A stretch of DNA of 64,000 nt, taken from assembly GCF_035083965.1 (NCBI RefSeq), contig NC_089728.1, positions 20,602,955-20,666,954 on the forward strand. Direction: 5' to 3'. Each line of letters begins with the position of its first letter. Positions within the stretch are counted from its first letter, which is position 1. Source of the DNA: Branchiostoma lanceolatum (lineage: Eukaryota; Chordata; Leptocardii; Amphioxiformes; Branchiostomatidae). Under the pieces are notes generated by a model. That model saw nothing but the letters and a program-made list of their open reading frames with translations. It was not told the origin of the DNA and made no database searches. A program made the position numbers and the translations under genes. Shown piece by piece: positions 48,485 through 61,010 of the stretch.

Positions 48485-51400
48485 GCACATAGATACAGGC
48501 ACGTGCACATAGACACACAAGCACACACACACACACACACACACACAAGCACACAGATACACATAAACACTCACACACAGATACACACAAATACACACAC
48601 ACAGACACACACACCAACACACAGATACACACAAACACACACACATACACAAACTGTCAGTCCTGTGCATACACACTGGTACACTTACACGCATATATGC
48701 TGTGACGCGCGTACACACACGCACACGTACACACATAACCTTTTCGACTAACATCTTAATTCTAAGGTCTCCTCTCGCTGAATGTGATAACCCTACATAA
48801 CCCAACATATTGTAAAGATATACATGTAGAGGAAACCATATGCATGGTGTCTTGGTTATTAGCCTTACCCTTTGAAATGCTCAAACTATATAGAAACGCC
48901 TCCTTATATTAGCGGTCGGTATCATTTGAATGCCCGAATCCGTGATTGTTTATCTTACAGGTGATCCACCGTTTGGAGGTGCCGAACATGAAGGACGAAC
49001 TTCACCACACGGGGTGGAACGCCTGCAGCTCCTGTTTCGGCGACCCCAGCAAGCGTCGGAACCGTCTGATCTGTCCCGGCCTCGTATCCAGCCGGATATA
49101 CGTCATCGACACAGGAACCAATCCACGAGCTCCTAGCATTCACAAGGTGATTGTGATTGAAAGTATCTAAACAGTGCGATTCGCATCCGTGAATGAATTC
49201 ATCAGGCTGGTAAATGACTGAATGACAAGATTGTTTATTCACAACGAAGGAGTTATAGCAGCAATTATTTTGTTGACCGAATGTCAGCTTCCTTTAAGGC
49301 AGGCTAAACTTAATTTCGTAAATCATACTGCAGTATGTTAAAAATACCACTGAGACCAGTTCTGACTTGTTTTACACTAGTCCATCATAGATTAGCGTTT
49401 TTACAATATTTCAAATTCGCGGCGCGGTGATGTCCAAAGACCTTTGACCTTCGTGATGTCAGACTCCGAGTCGGAGAAATGGCGTCTGGAGCAATTCCTA
49501 TGGTACAGGTGTGGCCGACTCGGAATCTGACGTCACAAAGGTCAAAGGTCTTTGGACATCGCCAGTATTACATCACCACACCGCGAATTTCAAATATTGT
49601 AAAAAAGCTTATCTATGAAAAGTGTGATATATATGTATGCATAGTAAAATACGCTGAGTCGTTGATATGTCCTTTGTCTTGTGTGTTTTATAGACTGTGG
49701 AACCGACCGAGGTGTATTGGAAGACCGGGTTGGCTAACCCCCACACCACGCATTGCCTGGGCAGCGGCGAGATTATGATCAGTACCATCGGTGACCCGAG
49801 CGGAAACGCTAAAGGTATGAGATCTCGCGAGAACACGTGTAATCGTACATACTTGGTTGTAACACCTATATTTGGTCACAAAATAATATTTGCATCAACA
49901 CAGGAGAGTGCAAGCATGTGATTCTAGTTATTGAATTTGACCCATTACTGACCCCATGTTTACGGAAGCGTCGAAGGTCACGTGGCAGAAATAGTGGGTC
50001 AGTTAAAACTGAAGAAGGCCAAATTTTCAGTCCAATATTCGAATTGATGAGTTATTCTTTCTCATGTTGGACGAACGTTGAAGTTTGAATAAAACTTTCA
50101 TGTTAACAGTAAAGTTAGTTGACAAACTTTACGAACTACTTGTGTTTTAGTGAAGCTTAAGGAGCGAGCTTGATAGTATACTTTACGCCCGTTTTACAAG
50201 AATTCCCAGAATTTCACAGGAATTTCTGCAATCCGTCCGGTGAACTTTGTGGACGCCCGCTTGTCACTCTATACCTTGTTGGCACACTCTGGCAATCCGG
50301 CACGCAGGTCGATGACAGATGACCTACTTACAGTGTGCCCCATTATTTTCTATTTAGGAGGATTCATCTTGCTGGACGGCGAGACCTTTGAAGTGAAGGG
50401 GAACTGGGAGTCACCGGGAGATGGAACCGAGTTCGGATACGACTTCTGGTACCAGCCCAGGCACAACGTCATGATCAGTACCGAGTGGGGACACCCCAAA
50501 CTTTGGGCATACGGATTCGACCCCCAACATTACGCCGACGGTACGGCGGTGCTTTGGCGTAGACCTAGCGACTTTCTTAAACATTGCATCAGGTCTATTT
50601 CCTGGAATGATAGATTTTTTTTGCGAAATGTGTTTTGGTTCTGATGTTTGCAAGATTCAATCCTGACTCGTGTATGGTATTTCTCAATTGTACATTCTTT
50701 TGTCAGCGATTACTTTGGTTTTAATACTAATTAATGCATATGTATTTCAAGAAATCTTGGGGGTAAAATGGTCATATCACTAAGCCTGTATTTGTAAAAC
50801 TATTTTCTCATTTATGTGATGTGACCTTGAATTTCCAAACCCATATTTCATTTGAATTATTCTGTTTATGATTCCATAGTTATCTATTCATTCATTTGCC
50901 TTTTTCTTATGTCATTAATTAATGTTTTTCCCAAAATATTTTCTAGTTTCGGTCATGAGACTTTAATTAATGTCCAACCCACATGATTGTGTTTGTTTAT
51001 TCATTCATTAATTTGTTTGAATTTTTGCATTTTTCTTGCCATGAATTGCAGGTAAGTACGGCCAGAGCCTGCACGTTTGGGACTGGACTACGCGCAGGCG
51101 CATTCAGGACATTGACCTCGGCCCGGAGGGGGCCATCCCACTGGAAATCCGCTTCCTGCACAACCCAGATGAACCGCAAGGGTACGTGGGATGTGCGCTC
51201 AGCAGCAACGTCTTCAGGTTCTACAAGACCCCGGTAATACGATTTTCAATACATCTTTATGAAGCTGTATAGAGTATAGACCAGTGGTTGTGATGATAAC
51301 ATATGATACATGCTGACATTGTAAGAGATGTCTATGGGGAAAAAAAGCAATAAGTGTGGAAATTAAATATTATTGCCAGAGCGAAGGTGTCTCGGTTGAT

Positions 51401-54400
51401 CTTACTTCTCTGTACAGAAAGTACCAATGTAGCACTCTTTAGTTCTGCCAAGACAATATTTGTTAACAAAGCACTAAGTCAGTAAGGCGTCAGCCAAGCC
51501 AGTCTGAAGATTTGGTGTCCACAGAGGTTTTTTTTTGTTTTTTTGAGGCGGCATGGTGTTCAACAAGATCTTGTGAAAATAGATCAACAGGAGTGGGTTG
51601 AAAACCCTTTTCAAAACAAGAACACTAGATTCCGTGTAACTCCCTGACACGCTCCTAATAGTACGAAATCGGACACCACGTAAGTCGGTCATCTGTCATC
51701 GACCTGCGCGCTGGAATGCCAGACCTTACTTACAGGGTATAAAGTGACAGGCGGGTCCACAGACGGATTCCCCTAAAATTCTGGGAATTTTTGCCGGAAT
51801 TCCTGTCCTTACTAACAAGGTATAGAGTGACAGGCCGCGTCCACAGACGGATTCCTGTAAAATCCTTGTGAAACGGGCCTAAAATATACTATTAAGCTCG
51901 CTCCTGAAGCTTCGCTAAAATTAGGAACATAATGATAGATATATTAACAAGGTACATTCCATTCAAAAGTATGAACATTGTAAACATGGCAATGATGATT
52001 ATATAATTAACGGTTTAAATGATAGCAAAATCAAAGCCATGTCTACTGAAAGAAAAGCAAAATCAGGAACAAGATGCACGACACTTCATAACAACAGCAG
52101 GTGTATCCTGTCTAAGAGTATGTCTGTTTTGTTTTGTTTTGTTTTACGGTAAGATGTAGTTACTATGTCGAAGCAGTAATGGTGGCAATGTGGAGTTGCT
52201 AAATGAATAACATGTATTGCTTGTAAATGTAACCTTTTCAGCTTTTGGTCTGCTGGATGGATGAATGCCTGCATGGAAAAAGATAAACCGCTGTAGTGTT
52301 GCTAGTAAATGCTTTTTAAAATTGATGTGGTACATGTCCCTCATTTCTGTTGAGTTATCGTGACGTATGATCGCATTGTATAATTTCATCACCAGAGAGG
52401 AGACTGGGCCACAGAGAAGGTGATTGACGTCCCGAATAAGAAGGTAGAAGGCTGGGCTCTTCCTGAGATGCCAGGTGGGGGGATATCTCAGCAAATGGTT
52501 CCATTCACCATTTGCACACTTCCCAGAATTCCCGGTGACATTTGACATTTCAGTCCCAGAATGCATCGTCTGGGTCTGGGTTTTACGTAGTACAATTTCT
52601 CGACAGGCGCCCACAGTTTTTCTCAGCGTGTGAAACAAAGGAGGAAACAGCTAAAACCTTGAGTAAAAGGACGGTAAAACATAGGAACTCGTGTATCGTC
52701 TTCGTTCTTTGTTGTGAGAACATGTTTAGGCCATATCCTGTGCACGGTTCTGAACCAAACTACCATCTCTGTGTTCTACTCGGTGAGAACTGTTTTCTGT
52801 GCCCACGGGCCATCATGTTTTGTGTTTTCGCGCACAGAGAGAAACTGTACTACGCAATTACCAGGCCCAGACGATGCATTCTGGGACTGAAATGTCAAAG
52901 GTCACCGGGAAGTCTGGAAAGTGTGCAAATAGTGAATGAAAATGAACACTTTATTCTTTCAATCAAGGCGCCTTATGGGACTTTATTGCAATGTAAAAAA
53001 ATGTGCATGCATGCTGTTATCATGGCAACATTTCATTGAGAAATTAGTGTTTTTGCAACAATAGGAACAAGCCCGGGCATGTCACTACATTACCTTTTAT
53101 TCTAGTTATTATCAAAGCTTGTCAAAAGAACAGTTCTTTTCTTTTAAATCTAAGGGCTCATCACGGACATTCTGATCTCCATGGACGACCGTTTCCTGTA
53201 CTTCAGCAACTGGCTGCACGGTGACGTCAGGCAGTATGACGTCACTGACCGTAGGAACCCCAAGATGGTCGGACAGGTTAGTGCCAAGAATAGAAACAAA
53301 CAAACGGACAATCCGACGACGTTCACGATTCCGAGTACGCATGCGCAAGGTCAAAGGCGAAGGACCCAGACTTGTTAACGGTTCTCCTTGCATACCAGAT
53401 CTCTCTTTTTTTCTCAAGGTCCTTCAACTTTGACATATCACCTACAGTACATGTCGATGCGCTTGCGTACTTGGGATAGTGAATGACCTTATTCTAAATC
53501 ATCGCAAAGGTTCAATTTGAGGGGAGGGGGATGTGTTGTTGTTGGTGTCACTTAGAGTGCCTTCTTTAATCTGCCGGAATACTCACTATTGTTTTTTTAT
53601 TACATTTTGAGACGTAAGTTTTGCTCTGCCCTGCTGGAAAGCTAAAGGCTATTACCTGGCATTGGTAAGATTTTCAAGAAAAAGCGTGGCGATATTTAAA
53701 CGTCGCCGCCATGTTGGAGCTCATATTGCATTTCAGCCCATCATAGTTAAAGCGTTTGTGGGTATTCAAAGATCTTTTGAAAATCTTAGATAACCGCATA
53801 TCAGTGTCACAGCTACACAGCTAAAAAAAAAACAACTATCGGGAAAAATCACAGTTTGTTTTTAACCCTCATCCGACCGACACATTTTTGCGACGAATCT
53901 GGCCTTATGGGGTCCAAACGGACCCCATTTTGCTTTGCCCCCTAAATATATTTCTGGTGGATCTTATTGTAGTTATTGTGCATATCCTGTTACAATAATC
54001 TATGGAGAATATTTTGACAAGTTTTGGTGTTGATGATTAATGCTCATTATCATAATGTATGCAAAAAATGAGGAGAACCCGCATTTTCCTTTAACGCTAT
54101 CTAGACTTGGGGGGCTAAAAGTGCCCGCGCCAACTTTGACATCGTATAACTGCCAAAAGACGTATGGTAAGACTACCATACTTGGTGACTTTTCCTAAAA
54201 TTTAGTTGGCAACAACTCCATGATAATAGTTTAAGTTTGTCGCTTTTCCTGTTGCCATGGCAACGGGTTTCTGACAGGCATTTTATACAAAAAGTCACTA
54301 ATTTTGTAAAAACAATGATATTTCTCAGGTTTTCTTGCTCAACCACATTAGTTTTCCAACATGTATAACATCATATGTATTAAGATGTAACTTTCATGAT

Positions 54401-56163
54401 TTATTATTCATAATTTATGCTAATTTGATTACGTAATCGCTAAAAATCCAAGATGGCGGACAAGATGTTTATTTTAGGTATAAACAGGCTTTTTGCCTTC
54501 AAAATCCGTCACTACCTGGTATTTTCTTAACCAGAAACATTCGGATTAACGTTTCCAGTCTCTTTCTTTTGTGATTTGGGGTCATAAATGGAAAAAATGT
54601 AATTTTAAAATTTTAAAATGGCCGATCCAAGATGGCGGATCCCAGGGATCGCTAACGACACATGACGTCATTCTCTGACGTCACTTTGACGTCAACGTAA
54701 TCGCCATTGACGTTGCATGCCTTGGCATACCTTAAAATCAATAATACACTCTATTATGTTTAAATACCTTTCAATATTATGGGACTTCAATATGTAGCCT
54801 ATAAAATCAAATCGATGACGTCATAATTACGTAATATTACGTCATAACGTCACAAAATTTACAAAAATTATACAACTTTACGCGAACATCACTCCCTGCA
54901 AAGTTGGTGAGGATACATTGTACCGTTTGGAAGTTAAGAGGAATTTCTTTCTAATTACGTTATAAACAATGCGAAATCATCTGGGGCCCGTTTGGACCCC
55001 AGCGGACAACACGCATACTTTAGAGTATAACTTCCGCAAAAATCGGCCAATCCCGGTAAAAATTTCTCAGGAGTTGTAAGACATGTACATGAACAAACTC
55101 ATGGAAGGAATTTTTCTTCAACGAAAAATGTTGATATGGCACATATTAAAACACGCCTGGGGTCCAAACGGACCCCATACGGTCGGATGAGGGTTAAATG
55201 CTGTGTACACTTTAGTTCTGATATATTGAAATGCAAATAGGGACACCAACATGGCTGATATGAATAGTAAAATGAATGTAAACGTTGTACATATTGAACT
55301 ACAGGTACCATTGTACAACTCCAAGTAATGCCGTGTTCATTTTACAGCTGTTCCTCGGCGGAAGCATCTGTAAGGGTGGCCCTGTTCAGGTGACACATGA
55401 CGTGGAACTGGACCAGCAGCCCGACCCCATGGTCCTGAATGGACAAGTCAAGTGCTCGGCACCACAGATGCTGCAGCTCAGTCTGGACGGGAAGCGTCTC
55501 TACGTCACCACGTCTCTCTTCAGCGCCTGGGACAAGCAGTTCTACCCGGACATGATCAAGTGAGTTTTATTTTCGCACTTGTATGTGCAATATATGATCT
55601 CTGATCATGCACTTAGAAAAGACAATCAACGTTTATGTGCCATAAGAGTGTGGTATCTGTCAGATACATTTGATTTCAAGAAATCGTCCTTGTAATAGAA
55701 ATTCTGAATATACTTTACTGTACTGTAAATCAATTACAAGCTAGTAAAGGAAGACAAAACAGTTGGTAGAAATAAAGCCCATGTGAGACATCTTAATCAA
55801 AAGAGACAAGTCTATCCACTCAAAATTTTGTCCCAATGTAGAATAGACGTAGATTCTTCTTTTTTGTTTCTTCAGTCACTCGGAGGTTCCTCATACTAGT
55901 AGTTTGAATTTTTGTGCCCCTTTATCTTCCTTTTCTCCAATCAGAATTTATTTTAGCCTCAATATCAAAGTGAACGTTTTCATTTTTTTCCTCTTTGCAG
56001 AGAGGGTTCCTTGATGTTCATTGTTGACGTCAACACCGATATTGGAGGCCTGTCCCGTAATGAGGACTTCCTGGTTGACTTCGGGCAGGAGCCGCACGGT
56101 CCCATCCTGGCTCACGAGGTGCGATACCCGGGCGGCGACTGTAGCTCCGACATCTGGCTTTAA
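47583..56163 (+). CDS. SELENBP1: Selenium-binding protein 1 / methanethiol oxidase, 11 exons
   Basis: Cytosolic enzyme of the SELENBP1 family, which oxidises methanethiol to H2O2, formaldehyde and H2S (EC 1.8.3.4, known for the human protein). Exons: 47583-47634, 48048-48164, 48288-48352, 48961-49146, 49694-49814, 50358-50540, 51052-51233, 52396-52474, 53155-53276, 55348-55559, 56001-56163. All phases agree; total 493 aa against 472 in human. Diagnostic stretches in order: [44 protein letters not shown] (with the CSSC selenium-binding cysteine), [93 protein letters not shown], and the C-terminal [11 protein letters not shown]. Several conserved His residues fit the proposed metal site. Exon 1 (17 codons plus one base) is the weakest part; it was chosen because only this ATG gives the right phase. 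No selenocysteine codon is needed. Confidence 0.95.
47770..48085 (+). repeat. Tandem duplication spanning the exon 2 acceptor
   Basis: Segment 47780-47910 is repeated at 47950-48080: GCGGTTGTGC-x-AACAAAGGTCAAGTT, AACAGTACTGCA, then ATGTAGGCAAAAAA. The upstream copy carries its own TGTAGGCAAAA acceptor but then diverges from coding sequence; the downstream copy is the one in frame. Confidence 0.8.
48430..48735. repeat. CA-rich compound microsatellite, SELENBP1 intron 3
   Basis: Long (CA)n with interspersed GATACA, AAACA and GCACA units. Its open frames on both strands are low-complexity artefacts. Confidence 0.9.
49383..49619. mobile_element. MITE with ~90-bp inverted arms, SELENBP1 intron 4
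   Basis: Arms 49383-49473 and 49515-49619 are inverted copies, including TTACAATATTTCAAATTCGC, GATGTCCAAAGACCTTTGACC and GACTCCGAGTCGG. Confidence 0.75.
50145..50330 (+). repeat. Inverted repeat arm upstream of SELENBP1 exon 6
   Basis: In intron 5, ending 27 bp before exon 6. It is the inverted counterpart of 51690-51920 in intron 7; shared blocks include GGAGCGAGCTT, GTCACTCTATACCTTGTT and GCAGGTCGATGACAGATGACC. Confidence 0.8.
51690..51920 (-). repeat. Inverted repeat arm downstream of SELENBP1 exon 7
   Basis: In intron 7; reverse complement of 50145-50330, with an internal duplication of about 85 bp (the GTGACAGGC...CAGACGGATTCC unit occurs twice). Together the arms bracket exons 6 and 7. 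Confidence 0.8.
52490..52946. mobile_element. ~457-bp inverted-repeat element, SELENBP1 intron 8
   Basis: Arms of about 108 bp: 52492-52600 and 52838-52945 are near-perfect inverted copies, including GACATTTCAGTCCCAGAATG and its complement. The loop of about 240 bp has no transposase. It starts about 15 bp after the exon 8 donor. Open frames crossing it are chance. Confidence 0.8.
53866..55193. mobile_element. piggyBac-type non-autonomous element, SELENBP1 intron 9
   Basis: Begins CCCTCATCCGACCG and ends CGGTCGGATGAGGG, directly flanked by TTAA at 53862-53865 and 55194-55197, the target site of piggyBac transposons. The 1,328-bp interior has further inverted GGGGTCCAAACGGACCCCA motifs near both ends and many TGACGTCA sites, but no transposase reading frame. 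Confidence 0.85.
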
Positions 56164-56378
56164 ACGGCGTGAAGGCTTTGTGATTCTTACAGTGTCTTTA
56201 ACACCACCATGCAGCATTTTCGTATCATATCCAAAAATGATTTAAGTATTCAATTAGCATAAATTTTCAATTGAAATATCATCTGTGTTGGTAGAAGTCA
56301 ATCTGAATCAAAGATTAAATGAATAGTAAAATTAACTGTAATTTCCAAAACAACAATTTGGATTTACCTAAATATTCA

Positions 56379-56550
56379 ACTGATCAGCTACAGTCTTTGT
56401 CAAGGAATGAGCAACAGAGACGGGGGGCGCCATTGACTTTCTGCAACATATGATCCACTGCTCAGCGAGTCACGTGTCTTATCTGCATAACGTGACGTCA
56501 CAGAAGCAGTAGATTGCTAATTCCTTAACAAAGACTGCAGCTGGTCAGTC
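56379..56550. mobile_element. 172-bp MITE downstream of SELENBP1
   Basis: Arms 56379-56414 and 56514-56550 are inverted copies with short mismatches: ACTGATCAGCTACAGTCTTTGT and the complement ending GACTGCAGCTGGTCAGT. The loop contains CACGTG and TGACGTCA. Confidence 0.7.
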
Positions 56551-58122
56551 GAAATTTTTTTGCGTTGGCAATTACAGTTCAACTTTGATTCAGAATTAGC
56601 ATAAATGTGTGCTTCGAGCCACTGCGTGTGCTTCCGAACGTTCTGGTCTACATTTTCACGGTGATGACACATACACACAGTAAACTCATGATTACCTTGT
56701 GGCAGAAAAATCTTTTTTCTGCTGGTGCAACGTTCAATAACAGAAGAAGGGTGGATATTTAGTACAAACACGTACGAGTATGAAAAATGAATTTTGCTGG
56801 CAGTGTTGTTGATGACAGCTGTTTGCTTGTACCAGGGCAGATTGCAAACCTTGCTGGCCGCACAAAAAGACTGGAAGCTACTTACAGTCGCCTGCGTCGC
56901 ATCCGACCGATGATGTTGTTGAATACAATCAGAATATGTTGCATTTTGGTGTCATAGCCTTTTTAAGGTTACTGTGTTAAGTGTGTGCTCTTTGCCAAGG
57001 CCTCTAAAAGTAATACTTTCCTATGAAAATATCACAGAGCTTGATACATTCCATACACGGGGTCAGTAGTTATACATTTCATATAGCCATGTACTTAATT
57101 TTCTAACTGATATCTTATGTCTATGATACACGTATTTTACGGATAGACTAATAAAACGTGTTTTTAAGATCAGAACCACTCAATTGTAATATTATTGGCG
57201 GATTGGAATCTAGATGTCAAGTTAATCAGTACATCATACTATATGCATTCAAAAAAATAAACTGCTTATAAAGGTTTATTTGAAAGTGATTTACGCATAC
57301 CCTATCGTATTGAAACTGGTGGCTTCCACTGTCGATTTGGTGTCAAGTTGTACTAACATTGCTTGATTTTGTAATTTCATTAACTACGCAGTAATGCTGT
57401 TACTTACTAAATGGTACATATAGGTGATGTAAGCAGTCAAAATTGTATGAATGGCAGTATTCAAAAAATGATAATTCAATTCAATGGGTAGAAAACATTG
57501 ATTACAGTGTAACTATGCTCATATATCCCTTAGAGTATAATAAAAGATCTAGGTGAAAGACTTCATGTGTGTCATCGCATTTTTGCTCGCACTCTAATAT
57601 AAAACCTCACGTTTCATTAAGTAAATCATTATGACTAAATTGCATATTTTATAATTTTCTTTGTCACTATTGTGCTATAGATATTTTAAAATTTCAACGA
57701 CATACTGCGTAATATTTCTTTCCGATATCTGTCAGGTACCGGTTGGGTTTTAGAGGGTCAAATTTAACCCAACACTTAAAATGTTGTTCTACTTGTAAAT
57801 AAACGTTTATCGGTGAAAAGGGTTGTTGTAGTGGTCCAAGTGCGTTAGATACGTAGATCGGTACCGTATCTATATACACCGAAAGATCTTGGAATGATAC
57901 CTAATCAATATACAAGGAATACATCTATTCTACATATTCTGTATATAGTAGGTGGCTTGGTACAATGTGAGTCCTAGCTCTTGTTGTCCTCAAAGCTTGG
58001 CGATGTTGCACGTGTAAAGTACGCTAGGTGTCTCCTTGATTGCTTCTTGGCGAACCCCAGAACCCCGGGTAAGCCTGACGGCGGCCAGCAACACAGAAAA
58101 AAGACGTCCCTGCATGATCCAG
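56551..58122. other. Intergenic, nothing firm
   Basis: AT-rich with AATAAA-like motifs near 57148 and 57538, either of which could belong to a long SELENBP1 3' untranslated region. No exon is recognised. Confidence 0.4.
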
Positions 58123-58179
58123 CTGCAATCCTTCACCCTCAAGACGCCAGAGGGCGCTCCTCCTACGAACGTTGACGGG
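58123..58179 (+). pseudogene. Relic of a P450 last exon
   Basis: 57 bp encode LQSFTLKTPEGAPP and six further residues, matching the haem-distal part of the last exon of both P450 copies (8449-8505 and 62882-62938) with few differences, without the haem-binding cysteine loop. It is the only recognisable remnant of a third copy. Confidence 0.8.
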
Positions 58180-58519
58180 TTGGATGTTGAGGCTGCATCC
58201 CTCCGAGAGAAATATCAAAAATCCCGGACACTCGACTGAAACTTCTGCTTGGAAAATAAATATCACCAGATATTGTCCTATAGAAATGACAAGAAAAGCA
58301 ACACAAATCCAATTTAGGACACCAACTGGCTACCGTAGCGTTCTTTTTTGAGCTGCAGGAAACGATTTAGTTATATCTTGCTCTTTTTTCTAGAGGTGCA
58401 CAGTTTTCTTATGGTAATCATGTTATGATAACTAAATCCATATATTTTGTACGTCAGACAGCCAATAGAACAGTCGGTAGCATTTATGAAATATTAATAT
58501 CAAAACGACTACTACAGTA

Positions 58520-59171
58520 GTAGGGCCTTCTATAGCCCGAGCTCGAGGCTTAGCCGGTGGCGGGCCGTCGTGACCGGTTTGGAACCGGTTAACCAGCAGC
58601 TTGGAGCTCTAGGACGAAAAACAACATTCTCACGGCACCCGAGGAATCAGCAGTCCCGCGCAACGCCCAAATAACAAACACAGCAAAATTGTAGTGTAGC
58701 CACACTATAAGGAGTTATTACAAACTTACCGGCTTACATGTTTAAACATTGTTGCATTTGTTCATGGCCTGCTCTGTTTGATAGAAAGGCCAGCAACTAA
58801 CTGAAGCTTTAAAGAGAACAGAAAAATATTCATCAACCACCCTTGAGTAAACAATGGGACGTCTGAAGTGGTCCCAGGGCCCTATTGTTTACTGTATCTC
58901 TTCATGGTAAAGAATCGTAAAATGCCAGGGATTGTATCTTAATCAACTACAGTCTTTTTCAATGCCGATTCATCATGTATGAAGCTCTATATTTAAAAAA
59001 AAAAATACATCTTATAGTTGGTGATAACATCGGTTCTATTTAAAATCAGGCCTTGCTTGGCTTCCTATACACCCGCGGCTTTACATGACTTGAATAAACA
59101 CTCTAAACAACGGAGGTCATAGTTCGCCACAATTCCCATCTAACTGGATCCCCCACTGCATTCGTGAGAAA
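58520..59171 (+). promoter_or_regulatory. Duplicated 5' flank of the second P450
   Basis: Collinear with the flank of the intact gene (about 3660-4582), including GCATTTGTTCATGGCCTGCT and TTCGTGAGAAAATGGCCGG around the ATG. The position of the TATAAA box in the intact copy reads TCTAAA here (59102-59107). Confidence 0.6.
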
Positions 59172-59738
59172 ATGGCCGGTGCTGTGCAGTGGATAGCTGA
59201 GTTTGTTCAGGAGATTCTGCCGATCTCTTGGCTGACTCTGCAGACGTTCCTTGTGTTCAGTGCAACTTTCCTCCTCGCAGCTGCTCTACTCAAGCGTCCC
59301 GGAAACCTGCCTCCTTACCCGGCAGGACGTGTGCCTGTTGTCGGGCACCTCCTCGCGTTGCGCCGAGCGCCTCACCTCAAGCTGACGGCGTGGAGGCGGC
59401 AGTACGGGGACGTCTTCACCGTCAGGATGGGAATGGAAGATGTGGTGGTTCTGAACGGCTACACTACCGTCAAGGACGCGCTCGTGGATAGGTCCCAGCT
59501 GTTCGCGTCGAGGCCGACAACTTTCGTAAACAATGCGAAGAAAAAATCTCAAAAAGGTAGTTTTCCATTCTTATTTTTGAAGTCGTACAGGTGTACAACA
59601 GAAAACTAGGTCATAAAAAAAAAGGCTTGGACACATTGTGAGCTGTTTGAAAGGTCCTTGTCTTCGGTGAGTTTTACCATAGCTGCGCTGAAAATCGCAA
59701 GACGGAAGTAACTATCTTCTAATCGATACTGAGACATA

Positions 59739-59836
59739 AAGAGAGAGAGAGGGGGAGAGAGAAAGAAAGAAAGAGAGAGAGAGGGAGATAGAGAGAGTGA
59801 GAGAGAGGGAGATAGAGAGAGAGTGAGAGAGAGAGA
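59739..59836. repeat. GA-rich microsatellite, P450 copy 2 intron 1
   Basis: (GA)n with GGGA and GATA variants. Confidence 0.9.
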
Positions 59837-60269
59837 TGGGTAGATACACATTAGTTATAGTGAATTACATGCTAAATATATGTTACTTGTTACTGTAGGT
59901 ATAATTTTTGCACCTTGGGGGACACCGTTAAGACAAAGGAAGAAGTTTGCCTCCACCGCCCTGAAGAACCTGGGCATGAAAGTGGGGCGTGGGAGCATTG
60001 AAGAGAAAATCCGGGAGGAAGCGACCTGTCTCCGCAACAGGGTAAGATGAAACCAAGGATTAACCATGTGACATGTAGAGCTGTACACTCAAACTACTGA
60101 CCCTATCCACACACCCTTTTATAATACGAATTGTTTACTGATATTATCGCGCACAAGTACGTTGTGTGTGTTATCACCTAAAGTGCGCGATTAAGTTCTT
60201 CTTCTTTATTCCTCCCTTAGGAAAGCATAGCTTCATCACACTTATCAAAATATCATAAACATATCGCCA

Positions 60270-60830
60270 GGTAATGTCTCCAAGTTCCCAGGATCCTATA
60301 TGCGTTATTTCAAGCCCAAATACAACAACCTGCAATGTTAACTTGCCAAAGCATACTGTATTTCCGAAAATTCACGTCTATTGATGTGTATGTCTCACCG
60401 TGACACCACTTAAAAACAAAAATTGTAATCCGCAATGAAAACAAACATGGTGACTAGCCGGGACCGGGGAACTATCGCCGATCGCCTTGAATTTCTAGTG
60501 ATTTCTTGATCCCAGGGTCATGTATACGTTACCTTATGCAAAGGTTTTGCAGCCTACGATGTTAGCTTACCAAAGCATACTCTATTTGCGACATTTCCTT
60601 TTTGTGTACTATGCCCCTGCTATTTAAAACAAACATTGTAATCCGCAACAAAAACAAAGATGGCGATTGGCGGGGACCCCGACGCCGATGACCATCACTG
60701 ATTTTTAGTGATTTTTCGTTCCCTGGGCCATAAATATATATATTTCATGCCAAAATACAGCAACCTGTGATGTTTACTCATCAAAGCATAGTGTATTCCG
60801 GTAGAATTCACCTCCTTTATGGGCATTCCG
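60270..60830. repeat. Three diverged ~220-bp tandem units
   Basis: Units begin near 60275, 60505 and 60715, each with CCCAGG/CCTGGG, a T/CTGCAACCTGCAATGTT-like phrase, CAAAGCATA-x-T-x-TATTTC and (first two) AACATTGTAATCCGCAA. They lie in the sequence that replaces P450 exon 3. Confidence 0.7.
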
Positions 60831-60865
60831 GGGCATTCCGGTAAAAAGGTAGACCGTCATAATGT

Positions 60866-61010
60866 ACTCGAACATATTCATTTCTTGTTTTGTCGAAAAA
60901 TATTTTGACAATAATGATGGTAGCGCTGAATAGAGAATCATTGCGTTAGAGGCGGAATATACGACCTTTATCAAGCAGTAACACAGCTGCCATGTACATA
61001 ACATAACATA
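60866..61010. repeat. Dispersed repeat, copy 2
   Basis: Same family as 44890-45060. It ends near an ACATA run and a poly-C run (61016-61025). Confidence 0.65.

Noticed and set aside
48312..48808. Cys/Val- or Thr/His-rich frames of more than 100 codons
   Set aside because: Translation of a CA microsatellite within SELENBP1 intron 3.
52542..53039. 165-codon plus-strand frame
   Set aside because: Runs across the arms and loop of an inverted-repeat element; the opposite arm gives an antisense frame, and no domain is seen.
47583..56163. Selenocysteine in the selenium-binding protein
   Set aside because: The family binds selenium through a cysteine; the frame has no internal TGA and none is required.
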